DNA of 64,000 nucleotides from Vallitaleaceae bacterium (GCA_028277605.1 JANQFZ010000031.1:1-64000), one strand, 5' to 3'. Positions 1 to 8,682 are shown, counted from the first letter of the stretch. Made by a program: numbers and translations. The notes: generated by a model from the sequence alone, not told the origin.

Positions 1-96
1 GAGTATGTTAATTCTATTGAACCGCCAAGTACCGAACGGTATGCTTGGTGGTGTGAGAGGTCGGTAATTGAATTAATCAATTACCTCCTACTCGAT
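1..96 (+). mobile_element. 3' end of a group II intron (domains V and VI)
   Basis: Positions 21-52 fold as a domain V hairpin: 21-29 pairs with 44-52, then TACC/GGTA closes a GAAC tetraloop, with a two-base TG bulge at 42-43. A domain VI hairpin follows (63-71 with 77-85), and the 3' strand ends CTACTCGAT, the A-Y end expected of a group II intron. This layout is common at the 3' ends of Firmicute group II introns that carry an LtrA-type reverse transcriptase. The 5' part and any reverse transcriptase gene lie left of the window. The exact boundary (about 96) is inferred. Confidence 0.8.
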
Positions 97-157
97 TGAC
101 AAAATGCCTATCCAGATGTATTAATACTGGACGGGTTACAAGGCTAGTTTATCTGCA

Positions 158-1468
158 TCAATGATATCCATTGTTATTTGTTGATTTTATAGTCAGTAAA
201 ACCTTTTCTATCCTTCTTCCTTTTACCTTTTCCATTTTGAAGGTAATCCTATCGTGCTCTATATTTAATTCATCTCCTGTGCAGGGTATCTTACCCAATT
301 CATGAATAATAAAGCCATTTAATGTATCAGCATGGCTTGTATCCAGATTTAAATGAAGATATTCATTAATCGTATTAAGGGGTACCAAACCATTAGTTTC
401 ATAGGTTATGTCATCTATCTGCTGAATAAGCTGAACATAATCCTTATCAAATTCATCATTGATATCACCAAAAACCTCCTCAATCAAATCTTCAATGGTA
501 ACAATACCAGAAAAACCTCCATACTCATCAATTAATACAGCCATATGGTTTTTAGTTCGCTGCATTTCTATGAATAAAACATCAATAGGTTTGGTTTCTA
601 GTATAAAAAAGGGTGGACGCATAATAGTTTCTATCTTTACATTATCTAACCCTTGTTCTATAACTGCAGCAAAAAAATCCTTAAGCAATAATATCCCAAC
701 AATATTATCTTTATAATCACTATAGATTGGAACACGGGAATACTTTTCTATCATGTATTCATCTAATATATCCTTAACAGGTGTTTTAACATGAATTAAA
801 TATACATCGGGTCTTGCTACCATTACCTCTTTAGCAAGCTTATCATCAAATTCAAAAATACTATTAATTCTCTGTCTCTCAGTCTGATTAATTGTACCGT
901 GTTCCCCACCAATTTCAAGCATTAATCTAATCTCTTCCTCAGTAACCTCATCTTTATCAGCTTCTTTTTCTAACCCAAACATCTTAATTAGTAAATTGGT
1001 TGAAGCTGATAGTAAATGGACAAAGGGTTTGGTTAATTTTGATATAAAATGAATGGGACGAACTGTCCTCATTGCAATAGATTCAGCCTTCTGAAGAGCT
1101 AGTCTCTTTGGAAGAAGCTCTCCAAAAACAAGCATTACATAAGAAAGTGCAATGGTAATAAGAATAATCGCTATCTGCTCACTATAAGGTATGTTTAATC
1201 GCTCTAAAAAAAGAGCAAAATCTCCCGATATGCCTGTTGCCGCAGAAGCGCTAGAGAAAAAACCAGCAAGTGTTATCCCTACTTGTATCGTTGCTAAAAA
1301 TTTACTAGGTTCATCTAACAGTTTTAACAACAGTTGTGCTTTTGGATGATTACTCTGAGCTTGCTTTTTTATCCTATTTTTATCCAATGATACTAGTGCC
1401 ATTTCCGCAGAGGCAAAAAATGCGTTTAAACTGGTTAATAGTATGATGATTATAAGCTGACCTGTCAT
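158..1468 (-). CDS. CorC/CNNM-type hemolysin family membrane protein
   Basis: Membrane protein of 436 aa in the CorC/HlyC/TlyC (CNNM) family, linked in characterised members to magnesium or cobalt handling. Residues 1 to about 190 form the DUF21/CNNM membrane domain, starting with a hydrophobic helix and then FFASAEMALVSLDKNR. Two CBS motifs follow at about 200-335, ending with the typical IEDLIEEVFGDINDEFD, and then a CorC_HlyC C-terminal domain. Length fits the family. GAAAGGT lies upstream of the ATG as ribosome site. It is a single gene whose stop is about 60 bp from the group II intron end. The substrate cannot be read from sequence. Confidence 0.92.
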   Translation of the reverse strand: MTGQLIIIILLTSLNAFFASAEMALVSLDKNRIKKQAQSNHPKAQLLLKLLDEPSKFLATIQVGITLAGFFSSASAATGISGDFALFLERLNIPYSEQIAIILITIALSYVMLVFGELLPKRLALQKAESIAMRTVRPIHFISKLTKPFVHLLSASTNLLIKMFGLEKEADKDEVTEEEIRLMLEIGGEHGTINQTERQRINSIFEFDDKLAKEVMVARPDVYLIHVKTPVKDILDEYMIEKYSRVPIYSDYKDNIVGILLLKDFFAAVIEQGLDNVKIETIMRPPFFILETKPIDVLFIEMQRTKNHMAVLIDEYGGFSGIVTIEDLIEEVFGDINDEFDKDYVQLIQQIDDITYETNGLVPLNTINEYLHLNLDTSHADTLNGFIIHELGKIPCTGDELNIEHDRITFKMEKVKGRRIEKVLLTIKSTNNNGYH

Positions 1469-1767
1469 ATATCCTGTTACCTTTCAAAAGATAATTGCTT
1501 ATCTTTAGATTATACACTATAAAATCGGGTTTAAAAACCTCAAACTCATAATTATTCATAATTCCATTATCATACTAGAATTGAGTAAGACTCCCTTTGA
1601 AATATATTTAACTTATCGTATAAAAGTAATAAATTTTATAGTTATATTAGACTAAACGCTTTGTTTTTTTAACCAATTACAAAACAAAAGAAAATAAAAT
1701 TTAATTTTATAAATATAGCTTAGATTTTATTTTTATAACTATAAATGTTAAGTTTTATATTAATTAT

Positions 1768-1796
1768 TTGACTTTTGTATGTTTATAGTCTATTAT
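1768..1796 (+). promoter_or_regulatory. sigma-A promoter for the secreted peptidase gene
   Basis: TTGACT (1768-1773), 17 bp spacer, TATTAT (1791-1796). Start would fall near 1803, giving a leader of nearly 350 nt before the ATG at 2151. Confidence 0.6.
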
Positions 1797-1970
1797 TGAA
1801 GTTGTAAGCTGTAATTATATTAATATTAGTGTAGCAATGACCCACTATCTAAATACTACCTATTAATTGTCTGCAACTAGTATTGATAATGAAAGAGAGG
1901 TGATAAATAATAAAAACCGCTTTTTAATACTAGCTATAACAACCTATTACTCTAGGATATACTCTTTAAA

Positions 1971-2081
1971 AACTCTTCCGTAAATTACCATAAAACAACT
2001 AGATATTATCATTTCCACACCTCATCGACAACTGATTAAAAGCTGGCAGTTGAGAATACAATTAATAAAACTAGAAGAGTT
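1971..2081 (+). promoter_or_regulatory. nested stem structure in the 5' leader
   Basis: AACTCTTC at 1971-1978 is a perfect complement of GAAGAGTT at 2074-2081. Inside lies CAACTG (2029-2034) facing CAGTTG (2047-2052). The RNA could fold into a long-range stem closing an inner hairpin. It matches no riboswitch class that I recognise. Confidence 0.35.
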
Positions 2082-2150
2082 ATTTCTTAGATATAATTAT
2101 AAAAGCAACTTTTGAAGTTCTAAAATAATTAAAAAGGGAGATTAAATAAT

Positions 2151-3128
2151 ATGAAAAAACAAATGATTACATTCATTATGATGTTAGTTATGAGTATATC
2201 CTTATGTTCTACTGCTTTTGCTGCAGATTCAAAAACTAAAGAATACCAAAATATTAAGCTTGAAGCTCAAAAATTTATGAATGACCATTCATCCAATTGT
2301 TTATTAGAAGACCCCATTGAATTGTATAATCTTGAAGATAAGGTAGTTGCTTTATTCTTTAAATCAACTCAAAATGGTTATATTATAATTAATATAAACA
2401 ATTTAACTGTACCAGAATTTTCTACAACTCAAAATAATCAGTTCATTACTGACAAAAACAAAAAATACTATTATAATGGACCGCTTTCATATATGGAAAA
2501 AGCAAGTGGCACCATTATTGATTCAAAATCTGGTGAAAAAATTGGAAACTTAGAACATATTAAAAGCAAATTAAAAGGTAATACGATATACGGTACTGAA
2601 AACATACCTGTTGTTAAAAGCAGCACTGTTAAAAGAGCTACGCAAGATCAAATTTACGGAACTGTTCCTAATTACTCCTATAATCCTACAGGTATTTGTG
2701 GTTCAACAGCATCTGCTATGCTGACTAGATACTATGATATCTATGTAGATGATAGATTTGTGCCTTCTTATTTAGAGTCATCAGACGGCGTTGCTTTAAC
2801 TAAGCATTTAGTGCCTTATATTGATGGTAATGAACCTGGAAGCTATCCTTCAGAATTACGTTCAGGTCTTAACAATTATTTATATGATCAAGGCGTTAGC
2901 AAACGTGTTACTTTATATTACTCTAGTATTAACCAAATTATATCAGCAGTAAGCAATGATACACCATTTACATTAGCTATATATAGTCATCCAACCTATA
3001 ATAATCATTGGGTACTAGGCTATGGTTATTATGACGGCTCTAGTGATGATTATGCACTTGTTAATGATGGATGGGGAAGTGTTGATGTTTGGGTACATTT
3101 ATATTATGCTGAATACATGGTATATTAA
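2151..3128 (+). CDS. secreted C39-like/papain-fold cysteine peptidase
   Basis: Exported 325-aa protein. Residues 1-24 are a signal peptide ending AFAA-D. Residues 25 to about 170 look like a pro-region or adaptor, and the papain-like catalytic part lies at about 175-320: a Cys in PTGICGSTASAMLTRYYD (likely nucleophile), a His in NNHWVLGYGYYDG, and VNDGWG close to the NSWG/NDGWG element of C1, C10 and C39-like peptidases. The ribosome site is AAAAAGGGAG. The gene stands alone behind a long leader and before a hairpin. It may degrade proteins or peptides outside the cell; the family assignment (C39_2 or C10) is by motif only. Confidence 0.75.
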   Translation: MKKQMITFIMMLVMSISLCSTAFAADSKTKEYQNIKLEAQKFMNDHSSNCLLEDPIELYNLEDKVVALFFKSTQNGYIIININNLTVPEFSTTQNNQFITDKNKKYYYNGPLSYMEKASGTIIDSKSGEKIGNLEHIKSKLKGNTIYGTENIPVVKSSTVKRATQDQIYGTVPNYSYNPTGICGSTASAMLTRYYDIYVDDRFVPSYLESSDGVALTKHLVPYIDGNEPGSYPSELRSGLNNYLYDQGVSKRVTLYYSSINQIISAVSNDTPFTLAIYSHPTYNNHWVLGYGYYDGSSDDYALVNDGWGSVDVWVHLYYAEYMVY

Positions 3129-3151
3129 AATCTAAGCCTTGCCATTATTTA

Positions 3152-3190
3152 AATAGTCCTCTTAGCATTAATTATGTTAAGAGGACTATT
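3152..3190. terminator. hairpin between convergent genes
   Basis: AATAGTCCTCTTA (3152-3164) pairs with TAAGAGGACTATT (3178-3190). It sits between the peptidase stop and the end of the opposing MFS gene and could serve both. The T-tract is weak. Confidence 0.6.
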
Positions 3191-3265
3191 CTTGACTAAG
3201 GATTATACGTAGTATTCCTATTAGTTATGCTGTTTAAAATATAGTTGTTAATGTAAATTACAGTA

Positions 3266-4543
3266 TTAAGCCATTTCTTGTTTTTTCTGCAATTGTTTTT
3301 TGGATTGTCTCTTTCTTATATGGCGTCTTTCACTTATAAATAATAGAATTAATAATACAAAAACAAGAATACTAACCCCTGCTGTTAATAACCATCCTTG
3401 TGCCATACTATGAGACATTAAAAAGGAACCCATAATAAGCGGCGCAAATGCTTGTCCGCTAAATCGAATGATACTAATAACTGAATTAAAACGTCCCCTT
3501 TGGTTCACAGGTGAATGATTTGAAATATAGACACCAACATTTACTGTTCCTATGATTTCACCTGTTGACCATATCACTGCAGCCAATAAAAACGGTAATA
3601 AAGTACTACTAAAAGCTAACATACCAAACCCTATGATATAAGTGAATACAGAAGTTATTACATTCAATATGGGTTTGTATTTCTTGGTTATATGCATAAT
3701 AAATGGCGTGAAAATAATAACCATAACTGTATTAACAGCCATAACATAACTATAGTAGGAGGCGCCTTGACCGATAAATAATTCTTCTAATTGTAACGGC
3801 ATAATAAAGGAATGCTGACTATAAATAAAGCCAATAATTGAACACAAAAATACAAAGCATAATAAATAGGGCTTTTTTAACAAAGAAATAAAAACCCCAC
3901 TATTTTCTTCTCTTTCATCTATTCGATTTGACTGGTTAATATTTTTTATTTCATCTTTAGAAGGTCTTGTATCTTTAATCCAGAATATAACAAGGGATAA
4001 ACTAAGTAATGACGTGATGCCATCTCCCCAAAAAAGCCATTCGGTGTGGTTTTCAAATAAAATACCAGCGAATAAGAAACCAAATGCAAGACCAACATTC
4101 ATACCTAAATAAAGAAGTGAAAGACTTTGTTTTCTATTCTCTGGAACGGTTAAATCAGTAATCATTGCACCACTAGCTGGTCCAGAAAAACTAGAAAAGA
4201 AGGAAGCTAATATAATTAAGTAAGGGACTAGTATAGTATTTCCTAGAAATCCACAGATAATAAAAATGATTGCAGAAATCGTTCTCGAAGCAATCAAAAT
4301 TGTTTTCCTTCCGATTCTATCAACAAAATAACCTGATAACAAAGAACCAGGTAAGCAAACCGTTGCCGTGATAAGCATAAATAAACCGATTCTATCTTCA
4401 TCAAATCCTAGTCTTTTGCTTAAATACATGGTTAACAGCGGATAAACAAATCCACCTAATGAATTAACAAATCGCTGGATAGTTATTATGTAGATTTCTC
4501 TTGGTAAACCCTTATACTGATTAAACGCACTAACTAAGTTCAT
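3266..4543 (-). CDS. MFS transporter (drug-efflux type)
   Basis: 425-aa polytopic protein with about 12 hydrophobic segments. The motif A region between TM2 and TM3 reads GYFVDRIGRKT, the hallmark of major facilitator drug/H+ antiporters. The C-terminus is a short cytoplasmic tail rich in Lys and Gln. The start is supported by TAAGGAGGC seven bases upstream. It is a single gene with its own promoter. The substrate is unknown; efflux of small toxic molecules is a family-based inference. Confidence 0.88.
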   Translation of the reverse strand: MNLVSAFNQYKGLPREIYIITIQRFVNSLGGFVYPLLTMYLSKRLGFDEDRIGLFMLITATVCLPGSLLSGYFVDRIGRKTILIASRTISAIIFIICGFLGNTILVPYLIILASFFSSFSGPASGAMITDLTVPENRKQSLSLLYLGMNVGLAFGFLFAGILFENHTEWLFWGDGITSLLSLSLVIFWIKDTRPSKDEIKNINQSNRIDEREENSGVFISLLKKPYLLCFVFLCSIIGFIYSQHSFIMPLQLEELFIGQGASYYSYVMAVNTVMVIIFTPFIMHITKKYKPILNVITSVFTYIIGFGMLAFSSTLLPFLLAAVIWSTGEIIGTVNVGVYISNHSPVNQRGRFNSVISIIRFSGQAFAPLIMGSFLMSHSMAQGWLLTAGVSILVFVLLILLFISERRHIRKRQSKKQLQKKQEMA

Positions 4544-4598
4544 AAATATTTGCCTCCTTATGTTCTGTCACACCTCAGGTAATATGTTTTTAACTTAT

Positions 4599-4628
4599 AT
4601 GATATCATTTTTAGGTGTTTTTTGTCAA
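4599..4628 (-). promoter_or_regulatory. sigma-A promoter of the MFS gene
   Basis: On the minus strand TTGACA (4628-4623), 18 bp, TATCAT (4604-4599), about 60 bp upstream of the start codon. Confidence 0.6.
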
Positions 4629-4737
4629 GTAATATTTTGATTTAAAACTATATACTATCTTTTCCTTTTCTAATACGTCATCTTTTGATAAAATTAAACT
4701 AATTACCATCTCATATAAATAATAGGAGGCAATAACT

Positions 4738-5109
4738 ATGATTTTTAAAGAAACATTAGATTTACATCTACAGTCAATTGCAAGCAAAGATTATGATAGG
4801 TTCATTTCAACGGTATGTGAAAATAAGATAACTTTAATTATGCCAAATGGCTCTCTTATTACTGATTATGAAAACTTCTCTAAGCTACATAAAAGTTGGT
4901 TTTCTGATACAGATTGGTCTATTAACTATACTTTAATAAGTACTGTTGAAACTTCCGAAATATGTACAGCACTGTTATCCATTAATTATTCAGATTGTGA
5001 CGAAAATGGCAATTCAATATCTATGACATACTATTTGCATTTAATATTTGAATATATGGATTCCAAATGGCTACTGATTCATGATCAAAATACTATATTT
5101 AATCAATAA
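4738..5109 (+). CDS. SnoaL/NTF2-like protein
   Basis: 123-aa soluble protein with the NTF2-like cone-fold pattern: an N-terminal helix pair with alternating charge (FKETLDLHLQSIASKDYDRF), a mid-region with PNG and LITDYENF, and C-terminal beta strands ending KWLLIHDQNTI. It resembles the DUF4440/SnoaL-like group of small ketosteroid-isomerase-like proteins. No catalytic residues can be assigned. AGGAGGC lies 7-8 bases before the ATG. It is followed on the same strand by the flavodoxin gene after about 90 bp. Function unknown. A distant second SnoaL-like gene occurs at 58827-59201. Confidence 0.7.
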   Translation: MIFKETLDLHLQSIASKDYDRFISTVCENKITLIMPNGSLITDYENFSKLHKSWFSDTDWSINYTLISTVETSEICTALLSINYSDCDENGNSISMTYYLHLIFEYMDSKWLLIHDQNTIFNQ

Positions 5110-5196
5110 TACACTACCTTAAATGTATGCAGCCTTGCCAAACATCAGATAATATATTACTATCATAATAAACCAATAAATGAAAAGGAGTTCGTC

Positions 5197-5694
5197 ATGA
5201 ACATTTTAATTACTTATATGACTAAGACGAATACAACAAAAGAAGTTGGACAAAAGATCGCTCAGGTATTATCAGCGCATGATATGTCCGTTGACTTAAT
5301 TCCCATCCAAGATATCAGTGATATGATTAAATATGATGGCATCATTATTGGCGGCCCTATAAATGGTATGAAATGGGTACCTGAGGCTGTTGCTTTCATC
5401 AATGAAAATCAAGCTCTACTACGTCAAAAGAAAACTGCTCTTTATTTTGTCTCCTACCTTCTACATAATAGTAGGAAAATATGGAAAAGATCGATTCGAA
5501 CAAGTCTTAACCCCTCTAAAAACATCATTAATGCAGGTGAAATAGGAATGTTTGGTGGAAAAATAGAACAATCATTTCCCACTCCTGTAAGATGGTTATT
5601 TGGGGTCAATAAGGATCTGCCATTAGACACAATAAAGTGGGATGATGTTATTAAATGGGCTAATGAGTTAGTTGAATATTTTAAGAAAGATTAA
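5197..5694 (+). CDS. flavodoxin-domain protein (HemG-like fold)
   Basis: 165 aa, short-chain flavodoxin fold (Flavodoxin_5 type). The N-terminus ILITYMTKTNTTKEVG gives the FMN phosphate-binding loop with the T-x-T-x-x-T pattern. YDGIIIGGPINGMKW is the second FMN-contact loop and FVSYLL the third strand. Such proteins include protoporphyrinogen oxidase HemG and general FMN redox carriers; the substrate cannot be told here. The ribosome site is AAAAGGAG. The following reading frame overlaps its 3' end and may once have been a membrane redox partner. Confidence 0.8.
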   Translation: MNILITYMTKTNTTKEVGQKIAQVLSAHDMSVDLIPIQDISDMIKYDGIIIGGPINGMKWVPEAVAFINENQALLRQKKTALYFVSYLLHNSRKIWKRSIRTSLNPSKNIINAGEIGMFGGKIEQSFPTPVRWLFGVNKDLPLDTIKWDDVIKWANELVEYFKKD

Positions 5695-5954
5695 CAAAAG
5701 AACTAAGAAAGCTAAAAATATTGTTTTAATCCTGATGCTAATCGTATTTATAACCGTATTAAGTTATACCGTTATGTTTTATAGCTTTCATTTTATAGTT
5801 ATAGCTAACTTTTCTATCGTTTTATGTTTACTTAAATGTACTTGGTATATTCTTTAAACCAAGAAGCTGGTGTCAAATCTGTCCAATGAGACATGGTACA
5901 GCACTTATCAAACAAGCGCAGTCCAAAAAAGATAGAAAAACAGTAAAAGCATAA
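5672..5954 (+). pseudogene. frameshifted small membrane protein with a WCxxCP motif
   Basis: Frame 5672-5857 (TTG start inside the flavodoxin end) encodes a basic N-terminus and two hydrophobic segments (NIVLILMLIVFITVLSY, then FHFIVIANFSIVLCLL). It then stops, while another frame over 5805-5954 carries on with KPRSWCQICPMRHGTALI, a Lys-rich tail and TAA. A single frameshift near 5820-5850 would join them into a roughly 90-aa two-TM protein ending in a Cys-x-x-Cys-Pro motif like those of NapH/NosR-type Fe-S membrane proteins. Joining the frames and the Fe-S idea are inference. It could be a pseudogene or a sequencing error. Confidence 0.45.
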
Positions 5955-5968
5955 GTTAATAAATTATG
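5902..5968 (+). repeat. repeat element, part 1, copy A
   Basis: 67 bp starting CACTTATCAAACAAGCG and ending AAATTATG. It matches 8821-8886 at about 85% by eye. It covers the end of the Cys-motif frame and the bases just after it. Confidence 0.75.
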
Positions 5969-5985
5969 ACATACAACTCACCATA

Positions 5986-6522
5986 CTATGGTTTATAAAC
6001 CCAACCTAATTCGCTCAGTTTTTCTATAGCATCTTCACGAGTACTCACCGATGGGACAATACAGTATCCATCATCTGAGCCCCAAGACACAGAAATGTGT
6101 AATGGTCTTGATTTATTATCCTCATACATTGGGTTAGATTTAACTAAAAGAACTATATTATTTAATAACATATCAGAACTTAACATAGCAAATGGATACA
6201 GGCTTTCATATGTACCGTACCATAGTGTACCACTACAATCACCTTCTCTAGTTACATCCACTTTCTCCATCTTATCATATGTCCTAGGATATGTAGACAC
6301 CGTTATTTGCCCTTTGAAAGTATCTTCTGACAAAATGTTAAACTGATAGCTCCCCTTCATACTCACTGTACACTTTTCTAGATAGGATGGATCGTCAAGT
6401 TTTATTTCAATTGCATCATATTTTTTATTGATTGGAATGGATATCATATGTAATAACATAAAACTTATTGCAACAATTAAAAATACTATCTTACAGATTT
6501 TCTTTATTGATGTTTTACTCAT
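5986..6522 (-). CDS. membrane-anchored protein of unknown function, tandem copy 1
   Basis: 178 aa from the ATG at 6522, chosen because GGAAGGAGCC lies just upstream; an in-frame extension to 6582 has no ribosome site and runs into repeat DNA. Residues about 10-30 (KIVFLIVAISFMLLHMISI) are an uncleaved signal anchor, leaving about 145 residues outside. Conserved with copy 2 are LDDPSYLEKCTVS, TVSTYPRTYDKMEKVD, LLNNIVLLV, SNPMYEDNKSRPL and the C-terminus SVSTREDAIEKLSELGWVYKP minus its last residue. Two Cys remain in the outer part. I do not recognise the family. It is the third gene of a minus-strand run after the exported 360-aa protein; an immunity or partner role is speculative. Confidence 0.7.
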   Translation of the reverse strand: MSKTSIKKICKIVFLIVAISFMLLHMISIPINKKYDAIEIKLDDPSYLEKCTVSMKGSYQFNILSEDTFKGQITVSTYPRTYDKMEKVDVTREGDCSGTLWYGTYESLYPFAMLSSDMLLNNIVLLVKSNPMYEDNKSRPLHISVSWGSDDGYCIVPSVSTREDAIEKLSELGWVYKP

Positions 6523-6568
6523 ATATGGCTCCTTCCAATAGAATATGATTATTTTACATGCAATTGTA

Positions 6569-6627
6569 CCCATGCTAGGCATATAGCATATAAAAGCTGC
6601 ACCTATATTAGATACAGCTTTTTGATT
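6569..6627 (-). repeat. repeat element, part 2, copy A
   Basis: Starts CCCATGCTAGGCAT and includes the AAAAGCTG/CAGCTTTT hairpin. It matches 8887-8943. In the copy at 8.8 kb, parts 1 and 2 are contiguous; here they are separated by the copy 1 gene. Confidence 0.7.
6592..6622 (-). terminator. terminator hairpin after tandem copy 2
   Basis: AAAAGCTG (6592-6599) pairs with CAGCTTTT (6615-6622). Its A/T-rich arms act as a U-tract on either strand. It lies about 35 bp past the stop of the copy 2 gene. Confidence 0.55.
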
Positions 6628-6657
6628 TTAATACGTATACAAAAATGCTTTATACTA

Positions 6658-7191
6658 CTATGGTTTATAAACCCAACCTAATTCGCTCAGTTTTTCTATA
6701 GCATCTTCACGAGTACTCACTGATGGGACAATACAGTATCCATCAGTTGAGCTCCACCCCACATGATTGATGTCTAATGGTCTTGATTTATTATCCTCAT
6801 ACATTGGGTTAGAATAAACTAAAAGAACTATATTATTTAGCAACACATCAGAACTTAACATAGCAAATTGATATAAGTTATCATATGTACCATAAGATAG
6901 TGGATAGCCATCTTTTTTAGTTATGTCCACTTTCTCCATCTTATCATATGTCCTAGGATATGTGGACACCGTTATTCGTCCTTTGAAAGTATCTGCTGAC
7001 AAAAAGTTAAATTGATAGCTACCATCCAAACTCACTGTACACTTTTCTAAATAGGATGGATCATCAAGTTTTATTTCAATTGCATCATATTTTTTGTTTA
7101 TTGGAATGGATATCATGTGCAATAACATAAAACTTATTGCAACAATTAAAAATACTATCTTACAAATTTTCTTTATTGATATTTTACTCAT
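6658..7191 (-). CDS. membrane-anchored protein of unknown function, tandem copy 2
   Basis: 177 aa from the ATG at 7191 (GGAAGGAGC upstream). Close paralogue of the neighbour: the first 55 residues are nearly identical, including the signal anchor and YDAIEIKLDDPSYLEKC. The middle differs most (ITKKDGYPLSYGTYDNLYQF against VTREGDCSGTLWYGTYESLY), and the tail is again shared. Divergence concentrated in the middle of the outer domain suggests either relaxed or ligand-specific change. It follows the exported protein by about 50 bp, so the two are probably cotranscribed. Function unknown. Confidence 0.7.
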   Translation of the reverse strand: MSKISIKKICKIVFLIVAISFMLLHMISIPINKKYDAIEIKLDDPSYLEKCTVSLDGSYQFNFLSADTFKGRITVSTYPRTYDKMEKVDITKKDGYPLSYGTYDNLYQFAMLSSDVLLNNIVLLVYSNPMYEDNKSRPLDINHVGWSSTDGYCIVPSVSTREDAIEKLSELGWVYKP

Positions 7192-7243
7192 ATATAGCTC
7201 CTTCCAATAAAGCAAAATTTACACGCATATATCTGGCATCGTA

Positions 7244-8326
7244 TTAATTGGTCAATAATTCAGTAACAATACTATTAATATCAAGATTTTCATTATGAGT
7301 AAAATATCCACAATTATTTTCATATAAATCAATTAATTTTTTGTAAAATGTAGAGTTACCATCATATCCAGGTGTTTCTACACTCGTGTCTTTAAACTTT
7401 CCAACTGGATAATCGTATTTATAAGTACCACCAGGATTTTGTGAAACAGCATATTTCATATCAACTCGTACTGTTGATATTAATTTCTGAGTTGATGCCC
7501 AATTATAATATGCATAACCATCAATCCGATTATCGAGATCTCTTATTAAAACAGTTCTTGAATATAAATCACCAGAGACTTTTGATTTTATATATTCGCT
7601 TGAGGGTTCATAATATGTTCTTATAGGAGCATTGTAGGAACTTGTTATAGTAGAAATAGTTGTATAGATAAGATTTGCTACATCATAGAACGAATCTTTA
7701 ATAGTTCTATCAATAACCGTTTTTATACCATATCCAAGTATTTTACTCCATTTAAGACTTCCCGATAAATTCTTAGCTTTAACGAAATTAGTCTCGATAC
7801 CTATTGAAGATTCTAAATAAAGGAATGTATAGCCATCATAATTTCCAAGTTTTACACATGTTTCTTCCCAGTATGCTGGATCATCTGGATCATTTGCTCT
7901 TGTTGAATTTTTGGAACTGCTTGGCATAAATACATTAATATAATTAACTTTAACTCCATCAGCAATTAATTCCTCAACACGATTATATGTATCCAGAAGT
8001 ATGCTATTAGACAATGCATTCCTTTCCATAGTAGAAATTTTTACAATTTCATATCTTCCGACTTGTTCATATATTTTATTATTCATTGCTCTTTGTACAG
8101 TTAAGTTTGTACTATCATTAGAGACATGTCCATTAGCCTCTTCCTTTATTCTATCTATTTCTTTTTCACTAGTACTATTCATGTATGTAATATACACAGG
8201 TATATCCGAAATATTTTTAGTAGTAAAAGATGATATATTCTCTTCTGTATCATTTGCAAATACAACTACATTCATACTCATTATTATTGCAACAACTAAT
8301 GATAAACTTATTACTTTTTTAAACAT
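7244..8326 (-). CDS. exported protein of unknown function
   Basis: 360 aa with a clear Sec signal peptide (KKVISLSLVVAIIMSMNVVV, cleavage about VFAN-D). The mature part has an N-terminal alpha/beta region (VYITYMNSTSEKEIDRIKEE, with VKVNYINVFMPSS) and, from about residue 150, a region rich in aromatic and polar residues (GNYDGYTFLYLE; WSKILGYGIKTVIDRTIKDS; VRVDMKYAVSQNP). There is no lipobox, sortase signal or catalytic motif that I recognise. The ribosome site is AAAAAGGGAG. It heads a run with two anchored paralogues. The pattern secreted protein plus anchored partners could be a bacteriocin-like factor with immunity genes, but this is conjecture. Confidence 0.7.
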   Translation of the reverse strand: MFKKVISLSLVVAIIMSMNVVVFANDTEENISSFTTKNISDIPVYITYMNSTSEKEIDRIKEEANGHVSNDSTNLTVQRAMNNKIYEQVGRYEIVKISTMERNALSNSILLDTYNRVEELIADGVKVNYINVFMPSSSKNSTRANDPDDPAYWEETCVKLGNYDGYTFLYLESSIGIETNFVKAKNLSGSLKWSKILGYGIKTVIDRTIKDSFYDVANLIYTTISTITSSYNAPIRTYYEPSSEYIKSKVSGDLYSRTVLIRDLDNRIDGYAYYNWASTQKLISTVRVDMKYAVSQNPGGTYKYDYPVGKFKDTSVETPGYDGNSTFYKKLIDLYENNCGYFTHNENLDINSIVTELLTN

Positions 8327-8682
8327 AATATTCTCCCTTTTTCATCTTATATTTAACTTAATAAATAAATATAAAACTCTTTAACCTACATCGTTTTCAC
8401 ATACCACCTCACCTTTTCTTAAAATTTTATCTAACAACATATAAAAATTGCACGGAAAAGAATGACATTTATTTGTATAGCTACAAACCTTATAAAGCAT
8501 AATTCCTAAAAACACTGTATAACTATTAAAATTCAAATGTTTTATAGTATTAATAAACCTTAATATTTACATATAATACTTTAATTTTACTAATACTTAT
8601 CATTTGTTTTCAAACTCAAATATTATACTCACATACTATGCTTAATCATACTTAATTCACCATTAATTATATACTATTACAA

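Larger units (their letters stand above)
1469..2150. other. AT-rich intergenic region with a structured leader for the next gene
   Basis: About 680 bp without a convincing gene. The left part (1630-1745) has an imperfect long inverted repeat built on TTTATAGTTATA and TATAACTATAAA. The right part holds a good promoter at 1768-1796 followed by some 350 nt of untranslated leader with nested inverted repeats. A GAGAGGTG ribosome-like site at 1896-1902 precedes only a 27-codon GTG frame (1900-1983). Confidence 0.6.

Noticed and set aside
1630..1745. miniature transposon from the imperfect inverted repeat
   Set aside because: Arms are AT-rich and imperfect, with no target duplication or second copy in the window.
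1900..1983. 27-codon GTG frame after a ribosome-like site
   Set aside because: Too short, no recognisable product, and it lies in what looks like a structured leader.
8001..8384. 127-codon open frame antisense to the exported protein
   Set aside because: Antisense to a gene with a clear signal peptide and ribosome site; no own start signals.
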